Below, piece after piece: positions 49,455 to 59,185 of a stretch of 64,000 nucleotides of DNA. The notes under the pieces are model-generated. The model saw only the letters and a program-made list of their open reading frames with translations, was not told where the DNA came from and searched no databases. This DNA comes from CAIMUS01 sp963708455 (GTDB taxonomy: Bacteria; Pseudomonadota; Gammaproteobacteria; Competibacterales; Competibacteraceae). Location: positions 352,045 through 416,044 of the forward strand of contig CAVPSQ010000003.1 of the NCBI GenBank assembly GCA_963708455.1, in the 5' to 3' direction. Numbering within the stretch: position 1 is the first letter of the stretch; each line of letters starts with the position of its first letter. Position numbers and translations under genes: made by a program.

Positions 49455-49691
49455 CTAGGGCGGATCGCGATCCCATTCGTCGCGCATCGCTGCCAGCGTT
49501 CGATCAATTTCCTCCTGGCTCATACGACCCCAAGCACCCCATGCCTCGCGCAGAATTTTGGCCTGCTCGGGGCAATGCGGCTCGCGGCAGGAAGGCTCAC
49601 CGGCAACGGCTTCGATATAACGCAGAATTTCGGCTTGCCGGTCAGCCGGCAGGACAGCGATTTTCTCGCGGCATAGTTCGGCATAATGCAT
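49455..49691 (-). CDS. Small antitoxin-like hypothetical protein
   Basis: 78 residues, MHYAELCREKIAVLPADRQA, then EILRYIEAV and MSQEEIDRTLAAMRDEWDR. The N-terminal helix pattern resembles DUF2281/VapB-type antitoxins. AGAAGG lies eight bases before ATG 49691. It runs tail-to-tail into the truncated DUF1778 gene, and no toxin partner is adjacent. Function otherwise unknown. Confidence 0.5.
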   Translation of the reverse strand: MHYAELCREKIAVLPADRQAEILRYIEAVAGEPSCREPHCPEQAKILREAWGAWGRMSQEEIDRTLAAMRDEWDRDPP

Positions 49692-49789
49692 GTCGATCGC
49701 CTTCTAAAAAGGAAATGGTGAAAATAGTTTGCCAGCCGCATCCGGTTCCGGCAATTTTTTTGCAGCAAAAGCGCCACGCGGAGGCCCAA

Positions 49790-49912
49790 GCTAAAGCCCG
49801 AAGCCCACGCTCTGCTCACCGCCCTCGTCGCCGCCTTGAGCTTCCCCGACAAATTGCCTGCCTTGAATGAATTCTCCGAATGGCGCGAGGCGGAACCTAA
49901 AACTTTGGATTA
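49790..49912 (+). pseudogene. C-terminal remnant of an unknown protein
   Basis: A frame reading KPEAHALLTALVAALSFPDK, then LPALNEFSEWREAEPKTLD and TAG at 49910-49912. It has good amino-acid composition but no start codon upstream and a stop-rich region before it. It is likely the tail of a gene cut away by rearrangement. Family not recognised. Confidence 0.3.
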
Positions 49913-49924
49913 GGGGTAACTAAA

Positions 49925-50194
49925 ATGCCCACCATCAGTATGTTTTATGGAATCATCGTCTCGATGTTTTTCGAGATTAACGACAAACACCACTTGCCGC
50001 ATGTCCACGTCCGTTATCAGGGCATGAAAGCATCTATTGCGATAGCAGATGGCGCTTTGCTCGCCGGGGAAATTCCAGACCGGCAGCTACGCATGGTACA
50101 GGTATGGATCGATCTGCATCGGGATGAATTGTTTGCCGATTGGGAACTGGCGACAACCGGTGAAACGCCTTTCCGTATTGATCCGCTCAAGTGA
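49925..50194 (+). CDS. DUF4160 protein
   Basis: 89 residues with the DUF4160 hallmarks: MFYGIIVSMFFEINDKHHLP, HVHVRYQG and WIDLHRDELFADWELA. This small family nearly always precedes a DUF2442 gene, as here (10 bp later), and the pair behaves like a toxin-antitoxin-type module; no biochemical role is established. GGGGTAACTAAA precedes ATG 49925. Confidence 0.8.
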   Translation: MPTISMFYGIIVSMFFEINDKHHLPHVHVRYQGMKASIAIADGALLAGEIPDRQLRMVQVWIDLHRDELFADWELATTGETPFRIDPLK

Positions 50195-50204
50195 GGCCAC
50201 AAGC

Positions 50205-50474
50205 ATGGGAATTTTACTCGATGTGACGAATGTTCAAGCTCAGCCGGGTTATAGGCTGATAATACAATTTGAAAACGGCGAACTTCGACGTTTCGATATG
50301 TCCCCTTATATGGATCAAAAACCCTGGCTCAAACTTAAAGGTTCCCCATTGTTTTATCGGGCCAAGGTGGAATACGGCACAGTGGTTTGGCCCGGAGAAA
50401 TCGACATTGACCCGGAAACACTCTACGAATTGTCGGAACTTCTTGAACCATCTTCTGTAGAGGTGGCGACATGA
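50205..50474 (+). CDS. DUF2442 protein
   Basis: 89 residues. I take ATG 50205 (MGILLDVTNVQAQPGYRLII), 10 bp after the DUF4160 stop, over a longer upstream frame that overlaps DUF4160. FENGELRRFDMSPY, then YGTVVWPGEIDIDPETLYE, are DUF2442 motifs. It likely forms a two-gene module with the preceding gene. Confidence 0.8.
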   Translation: MGILLDVTNVQAQPGYRLIIQFENGELRRFDMSPYMDQKPWLKLKGSPLFYRAKVEYGTVVWPGEIDIDPETLYELSELLEPSSVEVAT

Positions 50475-50635
50475 CAGTTGATCACTTTCCAAGCCGCCTT
50501 GGTGCTTCATCCACCGACCAACTGAAGAACCCACTCTATGGGATAATTATGTCCCACCAACTTTGCATCACCGACTGGCGCCCTGACAATCACCAGGCTG
50601 TGCTCCCGTGGTCCCGAACGCTTGTCACAACATAA
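50471..50635 (+). CDS. Possible 54-aa ORF overlapping DUF2442 stop
   Basis: ATG 50471 overlaps the TGA of DUF2442 (ATGA), suggesting translational coupling. The product begins MTVDHFPSRLGASSTDQLKN and ends at TAA 50633-50635. No recognisable family. It may be a small third member of the module or chance. Confidence 0.3.
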   Translation: MTVDHFPSRLGASSTDQLKNPLYGIIMSHQLCITDWRPDNHQAVLPWSRTLVTT

Positions 50636-50647
50636 CTCCGAAACGCC

Positions 50648-52444
50648 ATGACGTCTTTCCATCAATCCCCCGCCAACCTGCATTCATCCACTGAAACCTC
50701 GAAAACAAGGCGCTGGCAGTACCGCCTGCTGGCCTTCACTTTCCCGTGCGCCCTGATCCTCGGGACGGTGGGTTACCTTCATTACCCACACGGCGCGGAA
50801 CCGGTCGCACTGACCAACGCCCTCTACCACGCGGCCCAGTTATTCATCTTACACGCTCCCCATTTTGAAGGTCCCGTTCCCTGGACGCTGGAGCTGGCGC
50901 GCTGGCTGGCCGCCGCCTCTACCGGCTGGGTGTTGGTGGAGACGGCTTGGCGGCTGCTGCACGTCGAACGAGCCAGCTACAGGCTGCAGCGCATGAAGCA
51001 CCATGCGGTCGTGTGCGGTCTGGGGAGCCGCGGCCTGGTGGTCATCGAGAGTCTACTTCAGAAAGGGAAATCGGTCGTGGCGGTGGAGAAAGCGCCTGAA
51101 CCGGATGCGATGGAGCGGTTGCACAAGCTGGGTGTGCCGCTCGTCATCGGCGACGCGGCGCGCCTGGACGTGTTGCGCGAAGCCCGGTTGGACTCTGCTT
51201 CATCTTTGTATGCCCTGTGCGCCGAGGACACAACCAATTGCGAGATCGCCACTCGCGCAGCTCAGGTGGCGCTGTGCCCCGACGCCCAGCGGCAGTGTTT
51301 CGTGCATATCAGCGACACCGAACTGCGAAGCGTACTGCAGGGGGCTCTGGTATCGCTACCGGACAGCCGTCGGCAGCAACTCAGTTTCGTCGATGCGTTC
51401 GACCCGGAGGCGCTGAACCTGCTGGTCCATGGTCTGCCGTTGGACCACGACGGGATCGGGCCGGGCGACACGCGCCAAGCGCACCTGATCATTCTCGGCT
51501 TTGGACGGATGGGGCGCACGCTGGCGGTGCGGGCCGCCCAACTCGGCCACTTTATCGACGGCAGCCGGGTGCGGATCTCGGTGGTGGACCGCAAAGCCGA
51601 CGCGCATCGCGCGGCGCTGTTGTTCCATCATCCCCAGATCGAGCAGGTGGTCGACCTGACGTTTCACCAACTGGAGGTGGTTTCGCCGGAGGCCCGCGCC
51701 CTGGTGGAAGGCTGGTGTCAGGACCCGCAGACCTTGACCAGCCTGGTGGTGTGCTTCGACCATGAAACGCTGGCGCTGGAGATCGCCTTGGAACTGCTAC
51801 CTGTCTTCGAGCAAACCGGCGCGCGCGTGGCGCTGCGTCTACCCGGGCAAGGTGGCTTAGCGCATCTGCTGGACGAGGTGAAATCCGGGAAGCACGCCCG
51901 TATTCACACCTTCGGGTTGGACGAACGATTTGCCCAGTTGGCCACACCGGAAGACGAACCGACCGAGAAGTTCGCTCGCGACATCCACCGCGCCTACGTG
52001 GCCCTGGCGCTGCGCCAGGCCGCCAATGAACCTGGCGGAGTCGAGCAAGCGGGGACCCGCCCGGAACTCCAGGACTGGCAAGCCTTGAGCGAGGACTTCC
52101 GGGAATCGAATCGCCAGCAGGCGGCGCACCTGCACTTCAAGTTGCGCGCACTCGGATGCGAAGCCGCGCCGCAGGATGATCCGCGCCCGGCGATTGCCGC
52201 CTTCAATGATGACCAAGTCGAACGCCTCGCCATCATGGAGCACGATCGCTGGGTCGCCGAACGGCGCGTAGCCGGATGGGTGTACGGTGAGATCAGCGAC
52301 AAGCCCCGCCGCATCAATGCGAACCTGGTCCCCTGGGAGCGGCTGACCGAATCGACGAAGGAATACGACCGCAACACGATCCGTCTCATCCCCGTGCTGC
52401 TGGAGTCCGTCGGCATGAAAATCTGTCGCAACACAACCGGATAG
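50648..52444 (+). CDS. Membrane TrkA-N/TrkA-N/RyR protein
   Basis: 598 residues, intact. Two membrane helices (about 27-46 and 82-104) precede a Rossmann TrkA-N domain (HAVVCGLGSRG at 118-128), a second one (HLIILGFGRMGRTLAVR from about 278) and a C-terminal RyR domain from about 519 (VERLAIMEHDRWVAERRVAG, then NLVPWERLTESTKEYDRN). TrkA-N domains bind NAD(H) or nucleotides and usually gate K+ channels; RyR domains bind a nucleotide-type ligand. This looks like a membrane-bound dual nucleotide sensor, possibly controlling ion flow, though no channel pore signature is visible. No strong ribosome site. Confidence 0.85.
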   Translation: MTSFHQSPANLHSSTETSKTRRWQYRLLAFTFPCALILGTVGYLHYPHGAEPVALTNALYHAAQLFILHAPHFEGPVPWTLELARWLAAASTGWVLVETAWRLLHVERASYRLQRMKHHAVVCGLGSRGLVVIESLLQKGKSVVAVEKAPEPDAMERLHKLGVPLVIGDAARLDVLREARLDSASSLYALCAEDTTNCEIATRAAQVALCPDAQRQCFVHISDTELRSVLQGALVSLPDSRRQQLSFVDAFDPEALNLLVHGLPLDHDGIGPGDTRQAHLIILGFGRMGRTLAVRAAQLGHFIDGSRVRISVVDRKADAHRAALLFHHPQIEQVVDLTFHQLEVVSPEARALVEGWCQDPQTLTSLVVCFDHETLALEIALELLPVFEQTGARVALRLPGQGGLAHLLDEVKSGKHARIHTFGLDERFAQLATPEDEPTEKFARDIHRAYVALALRQAANEPGGVEQAGTRPELQDWQALSEDFRESNRQQAAHLHFKLRALGCEAAPQDDPRPAIAAFNDDQVERLAIMEHDRWVAERRVAGWVYGEISDKPRRINANLVPWERLTESTKEYDRNTIRLIPVLLESVGMKICRNTTG

Positions 52445-52447
52445 CAC

Positions 52448-53621
52448 TCAGGGGTTGAGAAGATCGGCGACGAAGGGATTGTCGGGACCGATGAGTTCGA
52501 CGTTCACCCCGTAGGCAGTGCGGAAGGCGGCGCTGCCGGCACGGCGTGGGTTCCACTTGATCTCGAAGGCGCGCAGGCCGAATTCGGCTTTCACCACCAG
52601 GTCCACTTCCGCCTGGGTGCGTGACCGCCAGAAAAACAGTTCGCAAGGCGAACCCAGCAGGACATTGCGTTTGGCTACCTCGGCGATCACCCAATTCTCC
52701 CAGACGGCGCCAATGTCCGGGCGGAGTTCGTCCGCTGCGAAGGTATTGAGCAGGGCATTGCGGATGCCGGTATCCCAGAAAAACACCTTCTGGCTTTTCG
52801 AGATTTCCTTGCGTGGATTGGTGCTGAAGGCCGGCAGCCGGAAAATCACGAACGTTCGTTCGAGCAGGTCGAGGTAGCGTTCCACGGTGGGCCGTCCCAT
52901 CTGGAGTTGTGTAGCCAGTTCGTTGACCGATACCTCGCTGCCCGACTGGTGGGCGAGGAGCAGGAGCAAACGGCGGATCAGGTCGGGGGTTTTCACCAGC
53001 CCCGTCTGTAGAATGTCCTTCCAAAGGTAATCCGAGCTCGAGTTCCCGCAGGAGACGGCGGGGATCGGCCGAGAGCACGACTTCGGGATAGCTGCCAAAG
53101 GCCAGTCGTTGGAGTAGAAAGGCCCGCAGTGGTGCGGCGAACGGTTCGCGCACTGCCGGCCGCGTCAGGACAGCCTCACACCACTCCTGAGACTGCAGCG
53201 CCTCGGCAAACAACAGCGGTGGCAATACCAGCTTGCGATTGCGCCCGGTCAGGCTTTCCGCGCTCTGGTCGAGCAGATCGAGCGCAGAGGAGCCGAGCAG
53301 CAGCAGGCGGGTCGGCACTTTGGCATCGTACCAGCCTTTCACGATCCGGGCTGTCACCGGCAGTCGCTGGGCTTCGTCGAGCACCAGCACCTTGGGGGCA
53401 CCGAGCATACGGAAGGCCTCGTCCGGGGCCAGCGAAGCCGCCGCCAGGAAGCGGGCCTTATCGATCTCGACATCGAAGTTCAGGAAGCGGGCGTCCTCGC
53501 CCCGTAAAACCTGCTCGACCAGGGTAGTTTTGCCAACCTGCCGGGCACCGAGCACGAGGGTCACCTTGCCGCTGGCAAGTGCCTGGCGAAGAGCTTCTTC
53601 TGCTTGTCTTTTGAGATACAT
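52448..53621 (-). CDS. AAA ATPase with DUF4143 (one frameshift)
   Basis: About 390 residues from two frames. From ATG 53621 (MYLKRQAEEALRQAL): Walker A LGARQVGKTTL, Walker B VLVLDEAQRLP and LLLGSSALDLL. After a shift near 53040 the second frame gives SSDYLWKDILQTGLVKTPDL, MGRPTVERYLDLLERTFVIF and, at the end, an ExK-type AEVDLVVKAEFGLRAFEIKW, a PD-(D/E)XK-like nuclease signature. It ends at 52448, tail-to-tail with the RyR gene and 3 bp away. The start codon abuts a 26-bp palindrome, suggesting self-regulation. Confidence 0.8.
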
Positions 53622-53624
53622 AGT

Positions 53625-53650
53625 ATACAAAATAACCGGTTATTTTGTAT
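53625..53650. promoter_or_regulatory. Perfect 26-bp palindrome upstream of AAA-DUF4143 gene
   Basis: Left half ATACAAAATAACC (53625-53637) is followed directly by its exact complement GGTTATTTTGTAT (53638-53650). It begins three bases upstream of the ATG at 53621. An AT-rich perfect dyad here fits an operator overlapping the promoter or leader; the binding protein is unknown. Confidence 0.7.
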
Positions 53651-53779
53651 ATAGCAAGCATCAAATAGTAAATATCGGCGACAATGGGTGGACAGGGGGA
53701 GCACATTCACCGCCGTCTCCTGTGTCTGACCACCCGTCAAGGAAGGGAGGGCAGGTTTAGCATCAGAGCGCTGTCTGCT
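53651..53779. other. Spacer, no gene seen
   Basis: About 130 bp between the palindrome and the DUF4062 fragment. Its frames continue neither neighbour. It is probably the junction where the rest of DUF4062 gene no. 5 was lost. Confidence 0.4.
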
Positions 53780-54178
53780 TCAATGCTGGACTTGACCCTG
53801 TGCTTGGAGAACGGCGTGGCGGACTTCGAGGTCGGTGATGGAACGCGGTTTCCGCTCCTGTCGTTGCCGGTTGGCGGTGTCGCGGAAGTGGTGCGGTTCT
53901 GGCACCCAACCGTAGCGTTGGCCGAGGATGCAAACGAAGAATGGTTCGACCAGGTCAATCCATTGCCGGCAGTACTCCCAGGAGTTGGCGGTATCGCCAT
54001 TGAGGTCCCTGGCCAGCACGCCCCAGCGCAGGTCCACGTCGAAGAACTCCAGCCCCAACTGCTCGACCCGCTCCCGCAACTCCGGGAAGACGACGGTGAC
54101 CAGATGGTCCCGCTCCGCTTGCATGTCGCGGAAGGTGGAGGAGATGAACACACGAACCGTTTTCCAAGCGCCTGGCAT
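53780..54178 (-). pseudogene. DUF4062 fragment no. 5
   Basis: From ATG 54178: VRVFISSTFRDMQAERDHLV, FFDVDLRWGVLARDLNGD, ILGQRYGWVPEPHH, SITDLEVRHAVLQ. This is a clean DUF4062 domain, but the protein ends after 132 residues with no ATPase region. Only the first domain of a STAND protein is left. It lies downstream of the zinc-ribbon gene and in the same direction as the STAND-WD40 gene, which itself lacks this very domain. Confidence 0.75.
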
Positions 54179-54236
54179 GGATTCTAGGATTGCCTTTTTA
54201 CCACAACCACATGGAAGGGCAACGCACTTTCCGAGT

Positions 54237-54554
54237 TCACCGCGTCATTTCCACGAAGAACGGGTTGAACTTCAGCGGGCGGGAGCAGTGGAGACAGGAG
54301 ACGAGCAAACGCGAGTCGGCGAAGGCGGCGGCGGGCAGATCGAGGCAGGGCGATTGATCGGGACGGAGTTGAGCCATGCAAGTGCGTATCGCCTCGGCAG
54401 CGGGTTGAGGAACAGGAATCTCTTTTCCGCAACACGCACAGCGGCTGATCAGCGGCGCGGAGGAGGCTGGACCGCGAACTGCCGTGTAGATGGCAGTGCC
54501 GCATGGTAGGTTGGCCACGTCGAAAAACACCAATTCCGGGGTGGGACAGGTCAC
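54237..54554 (-). CDS. Small zinc-ribbon protein
   Basis: 105 residues from GTG 54554, which overlaps the stop of the LRR frame (GTGA). It has two CxxC knuckles, CACCGKE and CLHCSRPLKF, about 55 residues apart, and a Pro/Cys-rich start, PTPELVFFDVANLPCG. The pattern fits a zinc-ribbon adaptor or nucleic-acid-binding protein. Translational coupling to the STAND-WD40-LRR gene marks it as its partner. A longer frame starting at 54608 is unlikely. Confidence 0.6.
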   Translation of the reverse strand: MTCPTPELVFFDVANLPCGTAIYTAVRGPASSAPLISRCACCGKEIPVPQPAAEAIRTCMAQLRPDQSPCLDLPAAAFADSRLLVSCLHCSRPLKFNPFFVEMTR

Positions 54555-57500
54555 TTCGTTGGCTCTGCCAACTGATCGAAGTACTGCCGAATCGCAGCGA
54601 TGCGCCACACCAGCATCTTGCTTATGAGACGGACCTCAGCCAGTGGTATCTGGTCTTCAGGCATATGTGTTAGGCGGGCCAACTCCTGTACACGACGGCG
54701 GATCTCCAAGGGAGTTTCCTCCGCCAGACGTTGCCCATCATCGTAGCTTGGTCTGGACAGGACTAGCAGTTCGCCATCAGCCGAGACCCGGAGGCAGTGG
54801 AGATCATGCAGTTTGTCGAAGACGCCGAGGAACCTGCCGGTGCTCAGGTCCAAGACTAGGATATAAGACAGCGAGCAGCACATAAAGGCGAGTTGGTGCT
54901 GGGTACTCCACGCGATGTCGTACACCGGCCCGAACTGGTCCCTGAACACGATCCGGCCTGTTGCGTAATGCCAGATGATCAGCTCTTTGGCATTCGAGCC
55001 GACTAGATAGCGATCAACAAGTTTGGCGGAGAGCAGATACGTCTCCGAGCCGGTAAACCTTCGGATCAGGTGCAAGGTGTCAAGGTCGAGAACGACCAAG
55101 TCTTGAGCGTGCTTGCCCTCGGTTGTGATCAACTCACGGCCGTGCCCCATTTCCAAAGGCACGTGGAAGAAGTACCCCAACCCCAGATCACGCTTGGCCA
55201 CCTCGCGCTTCGAGTACCACGGGTCATGGACCACCAGCATGGCCGGTTGGTGGCTGCTGTGCGTGAAGACCAGCACCACCCGGTCCGGCGCGACGCAGCG
55301 AACCGCGGCCAAATGCTGGTCTCGCTGGATCTCGTACCTGAAGGTGCCGCACACGCGCGCCTCGCGGGGGCTGTAGTAGCTCAGCGTGCCGCTGTCATCG
55401 ACCATCATCCACAGCCGCTCGCGCACCAGATAGGATAGGTCCTTGACGGGCTGACGAACGACCAGATGTCGTTGCTCCTGAACATCGTTTACGTTGACCG
55501 CCAATAGGTGCCCGTCGAGGTCGAAGCCCCACACGATATCCGGATCGCCGGAAATGAACGCGTTGGGGCCGAAGGCATTGGCAATCACCCGACACGGCAT
55601 CGGGCTTAAGCGTACCCGGCAGCCTCGCTTCCTCAACGCCCTGAACGCGCGGCCGGTCTCACCACCGAACACGGCCAGCCGGTTCCCCAGCAAGTCCAGT
55701 TCCGTCAGCGCCTCGAGCTGTTCGGCACCCGTAGGCAAGCACGCGATCTTGTTGTCATCGAGGCGCAGGATTGTCAGCCGTCCGAGCCTCCACAGGGCGG
55801 CCGGCACGGTAGCCAGCCGGTTGTCTTGCACAAGCAATCTGGTCAGCGAGTGGAGGGCACCTATCGACTGAGGCAAGGTCGTTAGCTGGTTGGCGTGGAG
55901 GTCTAGGTCTTCCAGCCGGTGAAGGAGCCCGATGTTCTCAGGTAGCGACGCGAGCAGGTTTGTAGCGGCGTTGAGCAGGTGCAGGCTGCTCAGGTTTCCG
56001 ATGGAAGGGGGCAGTTCAACAAGCTGATTGATGTCCAGTCGCAGTTCTTCGAGCGCCTGCAGACCACCGATGAATCCAGGGAGATCGACCAGCCGATTGT
56101 TCGACAGATCAAGGAACGACAGGTTGCCGAGATCCCCGACCGATTTCGGCAAGGCATCCAACTGAGTGCCGCGGACAACTAGCCTGGTAAGCTCCGTAAG
56201 ACGGCCAAGGCTCTCGGGCAGCCGGTGCAGCACACCCTCCTCGAACTCCAGAGTCTTCAGCCAGCGAAGATTGCCGAGGGATTCAGGCAGAGTGACAAGG
56301 TGTTTGCCTTGGCAGCGTAGACCGACGACGTGCCCGGCTTCCGCGGTGAAGCTCAGTGTGCGCTCGGAACTGGCCGGAATAGGAATGCCCAGTAGCGCTT
56401 CCAATTCACGTAATGCCTTAGACTCGGCGGCCGTCATCGCGACGCCGCGGTAGTCTCCGTGGTCTTCGGGTTGTGCCGCTGGCACTAGACTCGGGTGCGC
56501 TTCCTCATCCGCGACCGGCTCGCGTGCCTGAACGTCCGGTTCGCAGTCTTGATGCTTAAAGCAGACGCCTACTGGGACTGGTCTTGCCACCGACGAGCCA
56601 GACGCTTTGGATTCAATGGTGAGCAAATGCACGAACCCAGCCGTATCTCCGGCCAGTACGAGCTGGCCATCTTGGGACAGGCTCAGCAGGTGAACCCTGC
56701 CTCAGCATAGTGGTACAGCTTGGCGAAGGGGCTAAGTGACCAGTAGATGAGTTGGCCATCCGTGTCGCAAAGTGCGAGGTTTCGTCCATCGTGTGAGAGA
56801 GCGAGACCGGTAACTTTAGCGGTTTCGTTCAAGAGGTGATTCCTTTGGACGATGGGCTTGGCAGCTGACAGATCCAGCTCAGCAACTATGACTACACTTC
56901 CACCCTGCAGCCGCCACGAGCCTGCGGCGAACGCCAGACGGCGACGGTCGCCAGACATCGCGACGCCGATGCCGCTGTCATACGGATGCACCACATACGG
57001 AATAATGGCGTTCAGTTTGATGGGCTGCCCTCCTAGCGTAACATCGTGGATGTGCAGTGTTGTATCTGGCCCCATGCATGTTACATACCGGCCATCTGGC
57101 GAGACCGACCGGACCGCCCCCGGATCTGTCCTTTCGCCGTACAGGTGGCGCGTCCGTTCGTAGCGATGCTCCAGATGCCGAAGGCGCCATTAGCGTAACC
57201 GACGAGCAGATGTCCATCGTCGGCCACGGCTAGGAAGCTCACGGCCTGCCCAACATCGCCGACATTGCCTACGACCCGACGCTCGCAAACGCTCCACATC
57301 ACGAGCGAATCGGTCGTGGCGAGGAACAGATACTCGGTGTCGGCGCTGATAGCCACATGTCGCACCGGCGCGTCCAGCGGAATGCTGAGGAGTTTGCCGT
57401 CGCGCCACATAGCTGTCGGTTGGCCCACGGCGGTTGTCAGGAACGCGGTCCCGCCATGGTCCATCGCCACGGCGCTGACCGGCCCGGCGAAGTCAGTGCA

Positions 57501-57628
57501 AGCGTGAGTGCCCAACTCAAGGGTATGTTTCTCCCAGAGCTCCAGGTGGAAACGGTCGCGGACCACCACTGGGCGACCGTTGGGCGTCGCCGCCACATGG
57601 GAAATGCCCGAGCCTTGGATCGTGGCTA
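54551..57628 (-). pseudogene. STAND-WD40-LRR protein no. 6, C-terminal part
   Basis: Continues the gene split by IS copy 2. From 57628: ATIQGSGISHVAATPNG and WD40-like blades (HVAISADTEYLFLATTDSLV), a frame change near 57140, more blades (TGLALSHDGRNLALCD), and another change near 56690. The main frame (56632 to 54551) then has about ten leucine-rich repeats (LPESLGNLRWLKTLEFEEG, LDLSNNRLVDLP) starting near 56439 and a final beta-propeller-like part (IAWSTQHQLAFMCC). An ATG at 56439 could start the LRR part as its own protein, but it lacks a ribosome site and the frame is continuous. Confidence 0.7.
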
Positions 57629-57629
57629 G

Positions 57630-59181
57630 GAGTTTGTCTGACTTGCCCAGCATAATGAGGTAAGATGACCTAACGTACCTGATGAGCCTGGCGATGAGCA
57701 ACCAATTTATCCCCATAGAACGTGACCAGCCGGTGGTGATCCCGGTGCAGGAGTGGCTGGCAGAGGATCATCTGGCGCGCTTCATTGTCGAGATCGTGGA
57801 GAGTCTGGATGTCACCCCGCTGGAAGCGGCGTACAGTGGTGGCGGCTCGGCGCCCTATCCACCGAAGATGATGCTGGCACTGTTGTTTTATGGCTATGCC
57901 ACTGGCATTTTTTCCAGTCGGGCGTTGGAGCGAGCCACCTATGAGCTGATCCCGGTGATTTATATCACGGGTAACACGCACCCGGATCACAACAGCATCA
58001 ATACGTTCCGGAAGCGGTTTCTGGGGGAACTGAAGGGTCTGTTGGTGCAGATTTTGCTACGGGCGTATGCGCTGGGGGTGTTGCAGTTAGGCAACGTGAG
58101 TTTGGATGGGAGCAAAGTGCACGCCAACGCCAGCAAACATAAGGCGATGAGCTGGGACTATGCCAACCGGTTGGAGGAGCAGTTGCAGGCGGAGGTAGAG
58201 GCGTTATTACAGCAGGCCGAGGCGAGTCACACCGAGCCGGTCCCCGGGCTGAAGGTGGCCGACGAAGTGGCGCTCCGGCAGGCCCGGTTGCAGCAGATCG
58301 GGGAGGTGAAAGCGGAACTGGAGGCTCGTGCCCAAGCCCGGTATGCGCAGGAGCAAGCGGCCTATGAAGCGAAGCTGGCCGAGCGGCGGGCGAAGGAACA
58401 GGCCCGTGGTCGCAAGTTAGGGGGCCGTCCCCCCAAGCCGCCGGAACCGGGTCCACAGGACAAGGATCAAGTCAATTTTACCGACCCGGAGTCGCGCATT
58501 ATGCCGGTGAGCGGCGGCGGGTTTGAGCAGAGCTACAATGCGCAGGCCGGGGTGGATCATGGCAGTCGCCTGATCGTGGAAAACCACGTCAGCCCGAACC
58601 CGAACGATAAACAGGAACTGCAACCGGCGCTGGACAACTTCAGCCAGTTACCGGAGGAACTCGGTCAGGTCGACCATCTGCTGGCGGACACTGGCTATTT
58701 CAGTGAGGCCAACGTCAAGGCTTGTGAACACGCTACCATTACCCCGCTGCTCGCCACGGGTCGTGCGGAGCATCATCCCACCCTGGAAGAACGCTTTGCT
58801 GACCCGGGTAAAGCCCCAGACACCGCTGATCCGGTAGTCCGGATGGAACACCGATTGCAAACCCCCGAAGGCAAGGCACTGTATGCCAAACGCAAGTCCA
58901 CCGTCGAGCCGGTGTTTGGCATCATCAAGCACGTGATGGGGTTTCGGCAATTTCTGTTACGGGGTTTGCAAGCCGTGCAGGGCGAGTGGAATTTGGTGTG
59001 CATCGCCTACAATTTAAAACGGCTGCAAGTATTGGTGGCAGGATAGGTCTGCCTGCAGGGAGGATAAAGGCGCTCTGAGGGCGATAAATGCCCTCGGAAA
59101 GGGCGATAGAAACGCAAAATGTGCGTTTTTTCGGCCTCGTGATAGGAAAATTGAAGTTCCGACCCTAAGTCAGACAAACTC
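57630..59181 (+). mobile_element. IS1182-type element, copy 2 (1,552 bp)
   Basis: Same GAGTTTGTCTGACTT ends and CTAG target duplication (57626-57629, 59182-59185) as copy 1, in the opposite orientation. It sits inside a WD40 blade: excising it with one CTAG joins WDLATSECL to ATIQGSG. The transposase is intact. The two copies bound a 10.6-kb segment that homologous recombination could invert. Confidence 0.92.
57682..59046 (+). CDS. IS1182-family transposase, intact
   Basis: 454 residues: MSLAMSNQFIPIERDQPVVI opening, FRKRFLGELK, LDGSKVHANASKHK (first catalytic Asp), LLADTGYFSEANVKAC (second Asp), STVEPVFGIIKHVMGFRQF (Glu). A long Glu/Ala coiled coil lies between them. It is typical of IS1182, which targets CTAG palindromes, as seen here. 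Confidence 0.92.
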   Translation: MSLAMSNQFIPIERDQPVVIPVQEWLAEDHLARFIVEIVESLDVTPLEAAYSGGGSAPYPPKMMLALLFYGYATGIFSSRALERATYELIPVIYITGNTHPDHNSINTFRKRFLGELKGLLVQILLRAYALGVLQLGNVSLDGSKVHANASKHKAMSWDYANRLEEQLQAEVEALLQQAEASHTEPVPGLKVADEVALRQARLQQIGEVKAELEARAQARYAQEQAAYEAKLAERRAKEQARGRKLGGRPPKPPEPGPQDKDQVNFTDPESRIMPVSGGGFEQSYNAQAGVDHGSRLIVENHVSPNPNDKQELQPALDNFSQLPEELGQVDHLLADTGYFSEANVKACEHATITPLLATGRAEHHPTLEERFADPGKAPDTADPVVRMEHRLQTPEGKALYAKRKSTVEPVFGIIKHVMGFRQFLLRGLQAVQGEWNLVCIAYNLKRLQVLVAG

Positions 59182-59185
59182 CTAG

